Shown here one piece after another: positions 1 to 6,579 of a stretch of 7,379 nt of DNA. The notes under the pieces are model-generated. The model was not told the origin of the DNA and made no database searches. It worked only from the letters and a program-made list of their open reading frames with translations. Where the stretch lies: assembly GCA_002423465.1 (NCBI GenBank), contig DIWG01000038.1, positions 2,145 to 9,523 on the forward strand, written 5' to 3'. A program made the translations under genes and the position numbers. This DNA is from Syntrophaceae bacterium UBA6112. GTDB lineage: Bacteria; Desulfobacterota; Syntrophia; Syntrophales; UBA5619. The stretch's first letter is position 1; the number at the start of each line of letters is the position of its first letter.

Positions 1-78
1 TCTATTACCCAAAAAAGCGGCGAAATATGGACCGGTCAGACGGATTTGCAGCAGATTTGCCCTAAGTCCGACAGACTC

Positions 79-1320
79 CTAGCCCTTTTGGTTCTCCTTC
101 GTAAAAGCAATCAAGGAGTCGCAATAGTCTTCCAACGCTTTTCTGATAGTATCCTGATCCTTTGCGGTTGGCGCCCCCTGCCATTCATAATGGCCGAGGA
201 GATCCCAGCCGGATTTCTCGATCTTGGATTCGAAATCTTTTTTTGCGCCACCTACCCAGCCGTAGGAGCCGAAACGAAACACCTTCTTGTTGCTGATCCG
301 TTTTATCAGCAATTCTTCTATGACGTGAGCCATGGGCGGAAACATCTTGTATTCGTAGGTCGGCATGCCGAAAATAAGGCCGGCTGATTTCCAGGCGCTT
401 GCCAGGATGTAGCCGATATCGTCAATCGGGGCCTGGAAAATGTGAACCGGAATATTTTTTTTCCTCAGGGTTTCCACGACCGTATTCAGCACTGCCTTGG
501 TGTTGCCGTACATACTGCTCCAGACGAGGGTAACCTCTCTCTCGCCCGGTCCCTTGCTGTACTCCGCATAGCGTTTGTAGTGGTCGATGATGACGGCGGG
601 ATTTTCCCGCCAGATGATGCCGTGGGAAGGGCAGATGGTCTTGACCTCGAGCCCCTGAAGTTTTTCCAGCCCTTTCAGGACAAATGTCGAGAAGGTGGCG
701 ACGATGTTCGCATAGTATCTGAGGGTTTCATTTTCAAAAAACTCGTGTTTCTCGACCGACAGCTGGTCGTCGAAGATCGTGCTCTCCTCAACCTTGCCGT
801 AGGAGCCGAACGCATCGCAGGAAAACAGCAGACCCCTTTTGCGCTCGAATGTCATCATTGTTTCCGGCCAGTGGATATTGGGTGTATCGAAGAATTGCAA
901 CTTATAATCACCGACCTCGAGTACCATGCCGTCGCTGATGGCAACGGCCCTTTCCGGCGGCACCGAAGCGAAGGCCTCCAGAAGGGGGACGGCTTTTTGC
1001 GTGCAGTAGATTGTTGCCTTCGTGTTCTGCCTGCAAAATTCCCTGAGCCAGCCGGCATGATCGGGCTCCATGTGGTTGATAATGATAATGTCGATGTCTT
1101 CGACCCCCAGAGACACTTCGCCCATCTGCTCGGTGATCGCCTTCGGAAAGTCCATGATATCCTGGGTAAGGTCGATCAGGACATTCTTCTCTGATCTGAT
1201 GAGATATCCGTTGATTGAAATGCCATGGGGAATCGGCCAAATGCCTTCAAAGAGATAGTTTTTATCTTCGATGTTGACGGAAAGCCGGTATACTTCATCG
1301 ATTATCTTGTGAATATTCAT
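79..1320 (-). CDS. fprA: Flavodiiron protein (class A, FprA family)
   Basis: 413-residue cytoplasmic flavodiiron protein, expected to reduce O2 to water and/or NO to N2O with electrons passed through FMN. The N-terminal metallo-beta-lactamase-like domain (about 1-255) has every di-iron ligand: H83, E85, D87 and H88 in NHMEPDH, H150 in NIHWPE, D169 in SCDAFG and H233 in PSHG. The C-terminal flavodoxin domain (about 260-405) has the FMN-binding loops SSMYGNTK (268-275), GMPTYEY (318-324) and GSYGWVGGA (351-359). Length matches two-domain class A members, and there is no fused rubredoxin or reductase. The start is MNIHK at 1320, preceded by GAGG about 10 nt upstream; an in-frame ATG at 1425 would add 35 unconserved residues. 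It lies 254 nt downstream of the reductase gene. The electron donor (usually rubredoxin) is not in the window, and O2 versus NO preference cannot be read from sequence. Confidence 0.96.
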   Translation of the reverse strand: MNIHKIIDEVYRLSVNIEDKNYLFEGIWPIPHGISINGYLIRSEKNVLIDLTQDIMDFPKAITEQMGEVSLGVEDIDIIIINHMEPDHAGWLREFCRQNTKATIYCTQKAVPLLEAFASVPPERAVAISDGMVLEVGDYKLQFFDTPNIHWPETMMTFERKRGLLFSCDAFGSYGKVEESTIFDDQLSVEKHEFFENETLRYYANIVATFSTFVLKGLEKLQGLEVKTICPSHGIIWRENPAVIIDHYKRYAEYSKGPGEREVTLVWSSMYGNTKAVLNTVVETLRKKNIPVHIFQAPIDDIGYILASAWKSAGLIFGMPTYEYKMFPPMAHVIEELLIKRISNKKVFRFGSYGWVGGAKKDFESKIEKSGWDLLGHYEWQGAPTAKDQDTIRKALEDYCDSLIAFTKENQKG

Positions 1321-1574
1321 AGCTTCTTTGCCTCGCTCTTCCCGGAATTTTTCTTGCTTGTTTTGGTTGCCGACTTCAGGGCGCCGATGGTTGTGTTGAC
1401 CCACTGAAGCACTCACCGGCGTCATGATTGTCAGGCTTGCAAAGCTGCATTTCTCTCATTTTTGCAGTTTTTCCGGCACGGCCCCAAATGACTCCGATCC
1501 CAAATGACTCTACCATGGAGGAAATGTCCGCCAGGCTGACCCGTGACAAACGGGAAATCTCCGCCGCTTCCCGG
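1321..1574 (-). promoter_or_regulatory. Leader/intergenic region upstream of the flavodiiron gene
   Basis: This 254-nt gap separates the reductase stop from the flavodiiron start and has no credible gene. It holds a 12-bp direct repeat (1483-1494 and 1499-1510) and a compact symmetrical stretch at about 1440-1467: on the minus strand TGCAAA and TTTGCA form 6-bp arms, with a further CTGCA/TGCAG pair nested inside. The gap is long for a tight operon and the repeats could be operator sites, so a separate promoter for the flavodiiron gene is plausible. I could not pick out convincing -35/-10 or sigma-54 hexamers. The regulatory role is inference. Confidence 0.4.
1483..1510. repeat. 12-bp tandem direct repeat, period 16
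   Basis: CCCAAATGACTC occurs twice exactly, at 1483-1494 and 1499-1510, separated by 4 nt. On the minus (transcribed) strand it reads GAGTCATTTGGG twice. It lies about 160-190 nt upstream of the flavodiiron start. A 16-nt period is not a helical turn, so binding of a factor on one face of the DNA is not obvious; replication slippage is an alternative. Confidence 0.7.
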
Positions 1575-2930
1575 TCAGATTTTTTTTTCGAGCACCCGGG
1601 CGGCAGTCTGTATCGGGTCCCAAACTGGCGAGAAAGGGGGCGCGTACCCGAGATCCAGGTTGATGATGTCTCCGATGGTCATTCCGCCATGGAGGATTAC
1701 CGCCAGAACGTCGATTCGCTTGGCTGAACCGGTTCCGCCGACGATTTGGCCACCCAGGAGACGGCCGGTCCCCTTTTCCGCGAGTAGCTTGACGAAAATC
1801 GACGACGCTCCCGGGTAATACCCGGCCATGGTCCGGCTTTCGATGACGGCGGTTTCGAACTCGAGGCCGCTGCCGCGGATTTCGTCCTCCCTCAGGCCGG
1901 TTCGCGCCACTTCCAGGTGACAGATGCGGGTCATTGCGGTGCCCATAACCCCGGGAAAGGTGGCGTAGCCGCCGCCGAGATTGACCCCCGCCACTCTCCC
2001 CTGACGGTTGGCGATTGTTCCGAGAGGGATATGGACCGGTCTTCGGCTCACCAGGTGAAAGGATTCGGCGCAGTCACCCGCCGCCCAGACCCCCTCGACC
2101 TCCGTCTGCATCAAGGTGTTTACCCTGATCGCATTCCGTGCCCCGAGGGGGATGCCCGCCCGTTGTGCAATCGCCGTAACGGGCCGAACTCCGAGACCGA
2201 AAACTACCAAGTCCGTCGAGATGGTCCGTCGGTCGGTGACAACGCCGGAGACCCGTCCGTGCACCGTATCGAATCCCTGCGCCTCTTCCTCCAGGTAGAG
2301 GGAAACTCCCGCTTTATCCAGTGCCTCGGATACCAGTTTGCCCATATCTCGGTCCAGGGATTTCATGACCTGAGCCCCCCTGTGCACCAGGGATACCCGG
2401 ATGCCGCGCATCATCAGGGCTTCCGCCATCTCCAGACCGATGTATCCGCCTCCGACGATGACGGCCCGTTCCGGCCTGCTCTCTTCGAGGAAACGTTCGA
2501 TATCCAGCCCGCTCTGCAGGGTACCGAGACCGAAAATGCCCGCCGCATCCGATCCTGGCATGTCCGGAACCTGGGGGGCCGCGCCGGTCGCTATCAACAG
2601 CTGATCGTAGGGCTCGTTCCATTCTCGACCCTTTTCCAGGTCGCGCACTCTCACCCGCCGCTCTGAAGTATCGATCTCGATCACTTCGTGGCGGACGCGC
2701 GCTCGGATATCGTACTTTTCCCGGAAGGTCTCGGGTGGGCGGATGATCAGTGAAGACGCATCGTCGACTACCTTGCCGAGGAAATATGGGATGCCGCAGG
2801 CAGAATAGGACGTATGAGGCGATCTTTCAAAGGCTGTCACCTCCAGGTCCGGGTTGAGGCGCTTTGCCTGGGAACCGGCGCTCATCCCCGCGGCATCCCC
2901 GCCGATGATGACCAGACGTTCTTTTGCCAT
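1575..2930 (-). CDS. FAD-dependent pyridine nucleotide-disulfide oxidoreductase, CoA-disulfide reductase/NADH oxidase type
   Basis: 451-residue soluble flavoprotein expected to use NAD(P)H to reduce CoA disulfide or a related disulfide, persulfide or O2. FAD-binding GGDAAG is at 10-15. The single redox cysteine is C45 in SYSACGIPY (41-49), the CoA-disulfide reductase arrangement rather than a CxxxxC disulfide pair. ATGAAP (114-119) and the NAD(P)-binding GGGYIGLEMAE (160-170) follow, then the second FAD motif AAGDCAE (283-289). The C-terminal dimerisation domain has MAGYYPGA (368-375) and DLGYAPPFSPVWDP (426-439), both typical of the CoADR/Nox group. The start at 2930 has an excellent AGGAGGT six nt upstream and begins right at the FAD fold; an in-frame ATG at 2993 adds 21 unconserved residues. 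It lies 79 nt after treT. Coenzyme A, persulfide and NADH oxidase activities cannot be separated by sequence alone. Confidence 0.93.
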   Translation of the reverse strand: MAKERLVIIGGDAAGMSAGSQAKRLNPDLEVTAFERSPHTSYSACGIPYFLGKVVDDASSLIIRPPETFREKYDIRARVRHEVIEIDTSERRVRVRDLEKGREWNEPYDQLLIATGAAPQVPDMPGSDAAGIFGLGTLQSGLDIERFLEESRPERAVIVGGGYIGLEMAEALMMRGIRVSLVHRGAQVMKSLDRDMGKLVSEALDKAGVSLYLEEEAQGFDTVHGRVSGVVTDRRTISTDLVVFGLGVRPVTAIAQRAGIPLGARNAIRVNTLMQTEVEGVWAAGDCAESFHLVSRRPVHIPLGTIANRQGRVAGVNLGGGYATFPGVMGTAMTRICHLEVARTGLREDEIRGSGLEFETAVIESRTMAGYYPGASSIFVKLLAEKGTGRLLGGQIVGGTGSAKRIDVLAVILHGGMTIGDIINLDLGYAPPFSPVWDPIQTAARVLEKKI

Positions 2931-2936
2931 GAGACT

Positions 2937-2943
2937 ACCTCCT
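2937..2943 (-). promoter_or_regulatory. Strong Shine-Dalgarno for the reductase gene
   Basis: The minus strand reads AGGAGGT with a six-nt spacer to the ATG at 2930. It fixes that start over the upstream in-frame ATG at 2993. No hairpin with a T-run lies between treT and this site, which favours co-transcription. Confidence 0.85.
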
Positions 2944-3009
2944 TTCCGCGACTGGCGCAGACGAATACGTATCAGGGAAACTTCCGCGGACAATACACTG
3001 GCGGGGATT

Positions 3010-4230
3010 TTATCCGATCAAGCGGAAATCGGTCCGGAAAGAAGCGAACAGATCGAGATACTGCTCGAGAAGCCTGGTCATGAGAAACCGCTTGCGGACG
3101 CTCTCCCTCGCCTTTTCTCCCAGGGATCGTCGGAGCTTCTCGTCCCTGACCAGGGAAACGATGCGCTCGGCCGTTTCCTCCACCGATGAAACGAGGAAAC
3201 CGTTGACACCATCCTCAATCTGGTGGCGGATGCCCCCGGTATTGCCGCCGATAACGGCGGCCCCTTTCCACATTGCTTCGGTGACCGTGAGGCCGAAACC
3301 TTCCCGGAGTGACTTCTGTACGACCGCGGCGGCCTTGCGTTGCAGGGTGTTCACCAGGGCGGTGTCCTGGTGGCTCAGGATGATTATCCGCTCTTCCCGC
3401 TGGTCCAGGAGAGACTCGAATACCTTGTGCCCCTCCGGGTCGTCCGTCGCTACGTTGCCCAGGAGGACCAGGGTGCAGTCCACCTTCTTGCGGGCAATTT
3501 TGAACGCCCGGATGACCCCCTCCGGATCCTTCCACCGGTCGAAACGCGACACTTGAACCACGAGGGGGAGGTCCACCGGAATTTTGTAATGGTCGAGTCG
3601 ATCCTGCATTTCCTGATCGCTCAGATCGCGGTTCTTGATGGAAAACGGGTCGATGGCTGGGTAGAAGAAGACCTGCGGGGTGTCCAGGTCGCGATGAAAT
3701 TCCTTCAGGGTGAGGATGACCGCGTCGTACTTTTCGATGAAGCCACGCAGATAATTCCAGAGTTCCTTATGGGGTGAAGTGAGGTCCAGGTGGCAGCGCC
3801 AGATCCAGGGACCCCGTTTGCGGAAATGATCGATGAGGGGAAGAGGCTGGGGGTCGTGGATGACGGTGATGTCGTGATCAAGGTGGCATCTGATCGCGTT
3901 TTCGCAAATCACGGATTCGTAGATCTTTTTTTTCATCCCGGTCAGGTGGATGTCATTTCCCTGGAGGGCATTGTGCATTTTCTTCGTGACACTGAAGAAA
4001 TCCGGGGGGCCGTGCACGATCCGCCATCCCGTCCTGATGCCTACGTTGTTGAGCAGAAGGGTGAGAGGCGCGAGCATTTCCGCTACGCCGCCTCCGTAGT
4101 ACGTGGAGTTTACGTTGACCACGTGGAGGTCGCGCAATCCTTTTGCCTTTCCCAGAATGCGGTCGATGGCCTCCGTTCCAATGTATGGTTCGTACTCTTC
4201 CAGTTGGACCATAGAGTGGTATTTATTCAT
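3010..4230 (-). CDS. treT: Trehalose synthase, glycosyltransferring (TreT-type, GT4)
   Basis: 406-residue GT-B glycosyltransferase of the TreT group, which forms trehalose from a nucleoside-diphosphate glucose and free glucose in the cytoplasm. The N-terminal half has the family signatures NSTYYGGGVAEML (41-53), HNALQGND (86-93), HDPQP (125-129) and WRCHLDLTSP (144-153). The C-terminal half has QVSRFDRWKD (226-235), with R229 and K234 in the expected donor-phosphate positions, and REGFGLTVTEAMWKG (309-323), whose E310 and E318 form the GT4 EX7E motif. Length fits archaeal and bacterial TreT. The start is MNKYH at 4230, with GGGAG about 9 nt upstream; an ATG at 4335 would add 35 low-complexity, unconserved residues. 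It is the first gene of the treT-reductase pair. Donor choice (ADP-, UDP- or GDP-glucose) is not readable here, and related GT4 enzymes with another acceptor remain possible. Confidence 0.92.
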   Translation of the reverse strand: MNKYHSMVQLEEYEPYIGTEAIDRILGKAKGLRDLHVVNVNSTYYGGGVAEMLAPLTLLLNNVGIRTGWRIVHGPPDFFSVTKKMHNALQGNDIHLTGMKKKIYESVICENAIRCHLDHDITVIHDPQPLPLIDHFRKRGPWIWRCHLDLTSPHKELWNYLRGFIEKYDAVILTLKEFHRDLDTPQVFFYPAIDPFSIKNRDLSDQEMQDRLDHYKIPVDLPLVVQVSRFDRWKDPEGVIRAFKIARKKVDCTLVLLGNVATDDPEGHKVFESLLDQREERIIILSHQDTALVNTLQRKAAAVVQKSLREGFGLTVTEAMWKGAAVIGGNTGGIRHQIEDGVNGFLVSSVEETAERIVSLVRDEKLRRSLGEKARESVRKRFLMTRLLEQYLDLFASFRTDFRLIG

Positions 4231-4403
4231 TTTTAAGTGCTCCCGGCATGAATGGTTCGCGGATACAGCCCGCCGGCCATACAGGATCGTCCCATCGGAT
4301 TCGTGGCGAAGTTCTTGGAACCGGTTCGATTTCAAGTGTATCCGTTATCGGGTGCAGGTCAAACAGGAGAAAAGGTGACAGGACTGGAAACCCCACAGGG
4401 CTG

Positions 4404-4450
4404 GTGTTTATTTGTTTTGCTATCAACCGAATTAGTGACCAAATAAATAC
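4404..4450. repeat. AT-rich 11-bp inverted repeat upstream of treT
   Basis: GTGTTTATTTG (4404-4414) is the inverse of CAAATAAATAC (4440-4450), with one G-T wobble and a 25-nt spacer. It is centred about 200 nt upstream of the treT start. A symmetrical binding site is one reading; a weak RNA stem is another. No regulator gene is next to it. Confidence 0.55.
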
Positions 4451-4515
4451 CTCGGTGCTTTTCCTCATTGTGCAGTTTTGCAAGTACGACGCCACACCAT
4501 CCTTTGCCTGCCAGG

Positions 4516-4552
4516 ATCGTATCAATCCTTCCTGTTAAGGGATTTATACGAT
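4516..4552 (-). terminator. Hairpin 9 nt after the HExxH gene, possible terminator
   Basis: ATCGTATCAATCC (4516-4528) pairs with GGATTTATACGAT (4540-4552) with a single mismatch, leaving an 11-nt loop. It starts 9 nt beyond the stop codon of the HExxH gene, the usual place for a 3' stem-loop. No run of U follows on the minus strand, so it is not a standard intrinsic terminator; it may protect the 3' end or assist Rho-dependent termination. Confidence 0.45.
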
Positions 4553-4561
4553 AAGGGATGC

Positions 4562-5527
4562 TCAGCGCGGTGCGGGCAGGGTGGCGTCCGGAAACAGGTA
4601 GCGCGCCGCCTTGCCAATCTTGATCGAGAGTTCCTGCGCCGCCAGCGCCGGGAGCTGTCGGGCAAGCTCCGTCTCTTTTTCCAGACGATGCTCGGCTTGC
4701 TCCTGCGCGCTCATGCTCGGCCCTTGCGCCGCCAGAAAGCGCTCTACCATGGCATTGAAATGGGCCTTATATTTCCCCAGAAACACACTCAGGGTACGGC
4801 CGACTCCGCGCAACTCTTTCCAGTGTGCCGCGATGGTTTCGAACGGTTCGCCCGCCTTGCTCGATGCGTAGAAATCCATTAGGCGGTAGTAATCCACGCG
4901 GAATCCGAACCACCTATCCAGATCGTCGTGATTGGGCCGGCGTGCCTTCAATTCATCGGGTAGATCGACCGAGGGCAGACCTTGTTCAGCGCGCTCGAAA
5001 TCCTCCAATGCGTTGAGCAGGGCGACTAGCTGGTCGATATAGGTGACGAGGGATTGCTCGTCCTCTGGGCGCTGCAGCCGGGCCTCTGCCTTGGCGATAG
5101 CGCCGATCAGATACCACATCCGGTCCAGATAGACGGTGTTGCGCTCGGCTTCGGGTTTGCCGGCCTCGCCGTGGCTGGGTTTCGGATAGTCCGAAATATA
5201 TTCGTTGCCATGTGTCGTTTCGTGCAGGAACGTTTTGACGTTGTCGCGGGACATGGACTTCAGGTCGAAATCGAGATAGAGCGTGCCGTTGTCCCAGTCG
5301 AAATACCCGTTCGATCCGCCGTCCGGGCGGGCATCGCAATACTTTTTGCCCGCTGCCCCGTCAATGACCGGCCATGCCGGGGCGCATTGCACCATAATCT
5401 TGGCCGGATCGCCAAAGATCAGGGCTTTGGACACCGGGGTCTTACCCTTGCCGAAAGTGTTCAGAAACCCCTGAACGGCGTTGTGAACCTGATCATAGGG
5501 AGGTGGCATTGAGGATTTTGCACACAT
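4562..5527 (-). CDS. Orphan HExxH protein, putative zinc metallopeptidase
   Basis: 321-residue protein I cannot place in a named family. It has HETTH at 102-106, the zincin signature, with E103 as the likely catalytic base. It follows a beta-strand-like run, GTLYLDFDL (81-89), as in metallopeptidase folds. A third ligand is not certain; E126 or E128 (about 20-22 residues on, in KPEAERN) fit gluzincin spacing. The rest is mainly helical and charged, with a Glu/Gln/Ala-rich C-terminal stretch (about 270-310). No signal peptide or membrane segment is seen, so the protein is probably cytoplasmic unless exported another way. GGGG seven nt upstream supports the ATG at 5527. It is alone between two non-coding regions of over 300 nt, with repeats upstream. 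Activity and substrate are unknown; HExxH also occurs by chance, but the hydrophobic context (VKTFLHETTHGNEY) favours a real site. Confidence 0.8.
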   Translation of the reverse strand: MCAKSSMPPPYDQVHNAVQGFLNTFGKGKTPVSKALIFGDPAKIMVQCAPAWPVIDGAAGKKYCDARPDGGSNGYFDWDNGTLYLDFDLKSMSRDNVKTFLHETTHGNEYISDYPKPSHGEAGKPEAERNTVYLDRMWYLIGAIAKAEARLQRPEDEQSLVTYIDQLVALLNALEDFERAEQGLPSVDLPDELKARRPNHDDLDRWFGFRVDYYRLMDFYASSKAGEPFETIAAHWKELRGVGRTLSVFLGKYKAHFNAMVERFLAAQGPSMSAQEQAEHRLEKETELARQLPALAAQELSIKIGKAARYLFPDATLPAPR

Positions 5528-5603
5528 AGTCTGACCCCTTTATCCTTCTTGATTGGCCCCTGATCCCACCTGCGCGGTGTTTTGTCGAAGAAAAACCTGC
5601 GCT

Positions 5604-5667
5604 CGTCATTCCCGCGAAAACGGGAATCCGGGAATTACCGATGGTTTTAATACTCTGGATACCCGCT
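5604..5667. repeat. Truncated MITE-like repeat, copy 1
   Basis: The left end CGTCATTCCCG, a short hairpin (ATTCCCG 5608-5614 / CGGGAAT 5621-5627, six-nt loop) and the inner CTGGAT-ACCCGCT block (from 5655) align with the element at 7220-7328 with a single-nt length difference up to the inner block. The right-hand end ending in ATGACG is missing. This sequence type is a widely dispersed proteobacterial repeat that often yields spurious peptides containing RIPVFAGMT, as it does here on the minus strand. Confidence 0.75.
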
Positions 5668-5705
5668 ATGAGATACAAGATGCGATATTTCAGATACTTA
5701 GAATT

Positions 5706-5735
5706 GGAAAATAGGTGGAAAATAGGGAAAATAGG
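5706..5735. repeat. Three GGAAAATAGG copies leading into the hairpin
   Basis: GGAAAATAGG occurs at 5706-5715, 5717-5726 and 5726-5735. The last copy is part of the left arm of the hairpin at 5724-5786, so the array may have grown by slippage from that arm. Confidence 0.7.
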
Positions 5736-5786
5736 GACACTTCCCCATTTACTGTTGGAAATTGGCGAAGTGTCCCTATTTTCCCT
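5724..5786. repeat. Long palindrome with perfect 20-bp arms, REP/RAYT-associated type
   Basis: The arm at 5724-5743 (core AGGGACACTTC) is the exact inverse of 5767-5786 (core GAAGTGTCCCT). Pairing continues inward after one mismatch (5745-5747 with 5763-5765), so nearly all of the 63 nt folds into one hairpin. Palindromes with GGGACACTT/AAGTGTCCC cores next to tyrosine transposase (RAYT) elements are familiar from proteobacterial genomes; that assignment is from memory. No transposase gene is in the window. Lying 58 nt downstream of the cysteine-rich gene, it could also act as a 3' stem or terminator. Confidence 0.8.
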
Positions 5787-5844
5787 TAAAGTTTCCCGGT
5801 CAGGATGTACCTGGTATTCTACCTTCCCATTAGTGGCGGCATTG

Positions 5845-6561
5845 CTAGATGCACCCGTTAACCTGCAACTTCTTCAGGGCGTCATTCTCCGTATTGATCA
5901 ACTGCGACAAGGGCGAGATGCAGGCCAATGAACTCCAGCCGGTTGCATTGCAGGTAAAGTTCTTCACGGCTTCTCTGGCCTTTAGATAGTCCTGGTACAA
6001 TGTCGGACAAGGAGGGGTGTTTTTCTTTAATGCCGGAGGCTGGCTCAGTTCTTGAGCAAGAAGCGCCTCAAGCTGGGAACATTCGGTCTTTTTGGCGTTC
6101 AAGGCATCAGATTGGCTCTTGCACACATTGGCTTTGCACCAGGCGAAATGTTCATCCAGGACCTTGTCGAGACACTGCTGGAGCGACCCGGGGCACTGCT
6201 GCGCCAGTTGTGCATTTGTTAACTTGTTGAAGGAGTCGAGCGGACTTCCTGGAGGCGGGTTGACCGGATCGCTGTTTGTCGTCAGGCATTGTGCAAGGGA
6301 ATTGGCGAGAGTGTTGCTCTGCTGCTGGCACATTTTCACACGTGTTTCAGTTGAGGGCTTGAACTGGACCCCGACAATTCGCTGCATTTTCCTTTGCAGC
6401 GTCTGCTTTAACTGTATTCTAATGGCTGACCGATCAAATGTCTTCTGGGCGCTCACCATCGTTGGTGCGGATGGTGCGGATGCTGCGGTTGCAGTGGTAC
6501 CGGCAAGAGTTACCGTAAGGCAACAAAGTACTGCATGGGAAAGCATCTTTGATATCTTCAT
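5845..6561 (-). CDS. Secreted cysteine-rich protein, unknown function
   Basis: 238-residue precursor not matched to any family I know. It starts with a clear Sec signal peptide: positive N-terminus (MKISK), hydrophobic core (about 6-21) and a likely signal peptidase I cut after AASA at residue 29; the C13-C14 pair is not in a lipobox context. The mature part has 11 cysteines (78, 92, 123, 130, 142, 147, 161, 185, 204, 214, 237) spread over mainly helical, Gln- and Leu-rich segments, with a Pro-rich break at 101-108. This suggests a disulfide-bonded periplasmic or extracellular protein; the odd number leaves one free thiol or an intermolecular bond. The start at 6561 has AGGAGG five nt upstream; an ATG at 6660 would put 33 residues before the signal peptide and overlap the neighbouring gene. 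It is 88 nt after the 158-residue gene. Confidence 0.85.
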   Translation of the reverse strand: MKISKMLSHAVLCCLTVTLAGTTATAASAPSAPTMVSAQKTFDRSAIRIQLKQTLQRKMQRIVGVQFKPSTETRVKMCQQQSNTLANSLAQCLTTNSDPVNPPPGSPLDSFNKLTNAQLAQQCPGSLQQCLDKVLDEHFAWCKANVCKSQSDALNAKKTECSQLEALLAQELSQPPALKKNTPPCPTLYQDYLKAREAVKNFTCNATGWSSLACISPLSQLINTENDALKKLQVNGCI

Positions 6562-6566
6562 AATTT

Positions 6567-6572
6567 CCTCCT
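6567..6572 (-). promoter_or_regulatory. Shine-Dalgarno deciding the start of the cysteine-rich gene
   Basis: AGGAGG on the minus strand with a five-nt spacer to the ATG at 6561. It puts the signal peptide exactly at the N-terminus and argues against the upstream in-frame ATG at 6660. Confidence 0.85.
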
Positions 6573-6579
6573 TTTGGGT

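Larger units (their letters stand above)
4231..4561 (-). promoter_or_regulatory. Non-coding region between the HExxH gene and treT
   Basis: These 331 nt have no credible gene; a 100-codon minus-strand frame across it (from 4525) overlaps the treT start, has no family features and no ribosome binding site I trust. The region holds a hairpin just after the HExxH gene stop (4516-4552), an AT-rich inverted repeat (4404-4450) and presumably the treT promoter. I could not assign -35 and -10 boxes with confidence. Confidence 0.45.
5528..5844. other. Repeat-rich non-coding region between the HExxH and cysteine-rich genes
   Basis: These 317 nt hold no credible gene. They contain, from left to right, GTCTGACCCC at 5529-5538 (overlapping the Shine-Dalgarno of the HExxH gene), a truncated MITE-like repeat (5604-5667), three GGAAAATAGG copies (5706-5735) and a long hairpin (5724-5786). 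A 61-codon minus frame (5493-5678) translates the repeat itself and is not a gene. Confidence 0.7.

Noticed and set aside
442..1194. 250-codon plus-strand frame
   Set aside because: It is antisense to the flavodiiron gene, whose metal ligands and FMN loops are intact; this is a shadow of a GC-rich gene.
1321..1425. 35-residue N-terminal extension of the flavodiiron protein from an ATG at 1425
   Set aside because: The extension has no family resemblance and family members begin near MNIHK; a purine-rich GAGG lies before 1320.
1917..2666. 249-codon plus-strand frame
   Set aside because: It is antisense to the reductase gene and has no recognisable features.
4223..4525. 100-codon minus-strand frame upstream of treT
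   Set aside because: It overlaps the treT start, has no domain, and spans repeats and the probable treT promoter.
5493..5678. 61-codon minus-strand frame containing NSRIPVFAGMT
   Set aside because: It is the translation of the MITE-like repeat and overlaps the start of the HExxH gene.
5641..5931. 96-codon plus-strand frame
   Set aside because: It runs through the MITE-like copy, the long hairpin and the end of the cysteine-rich gene, and has no ribosome binding site.
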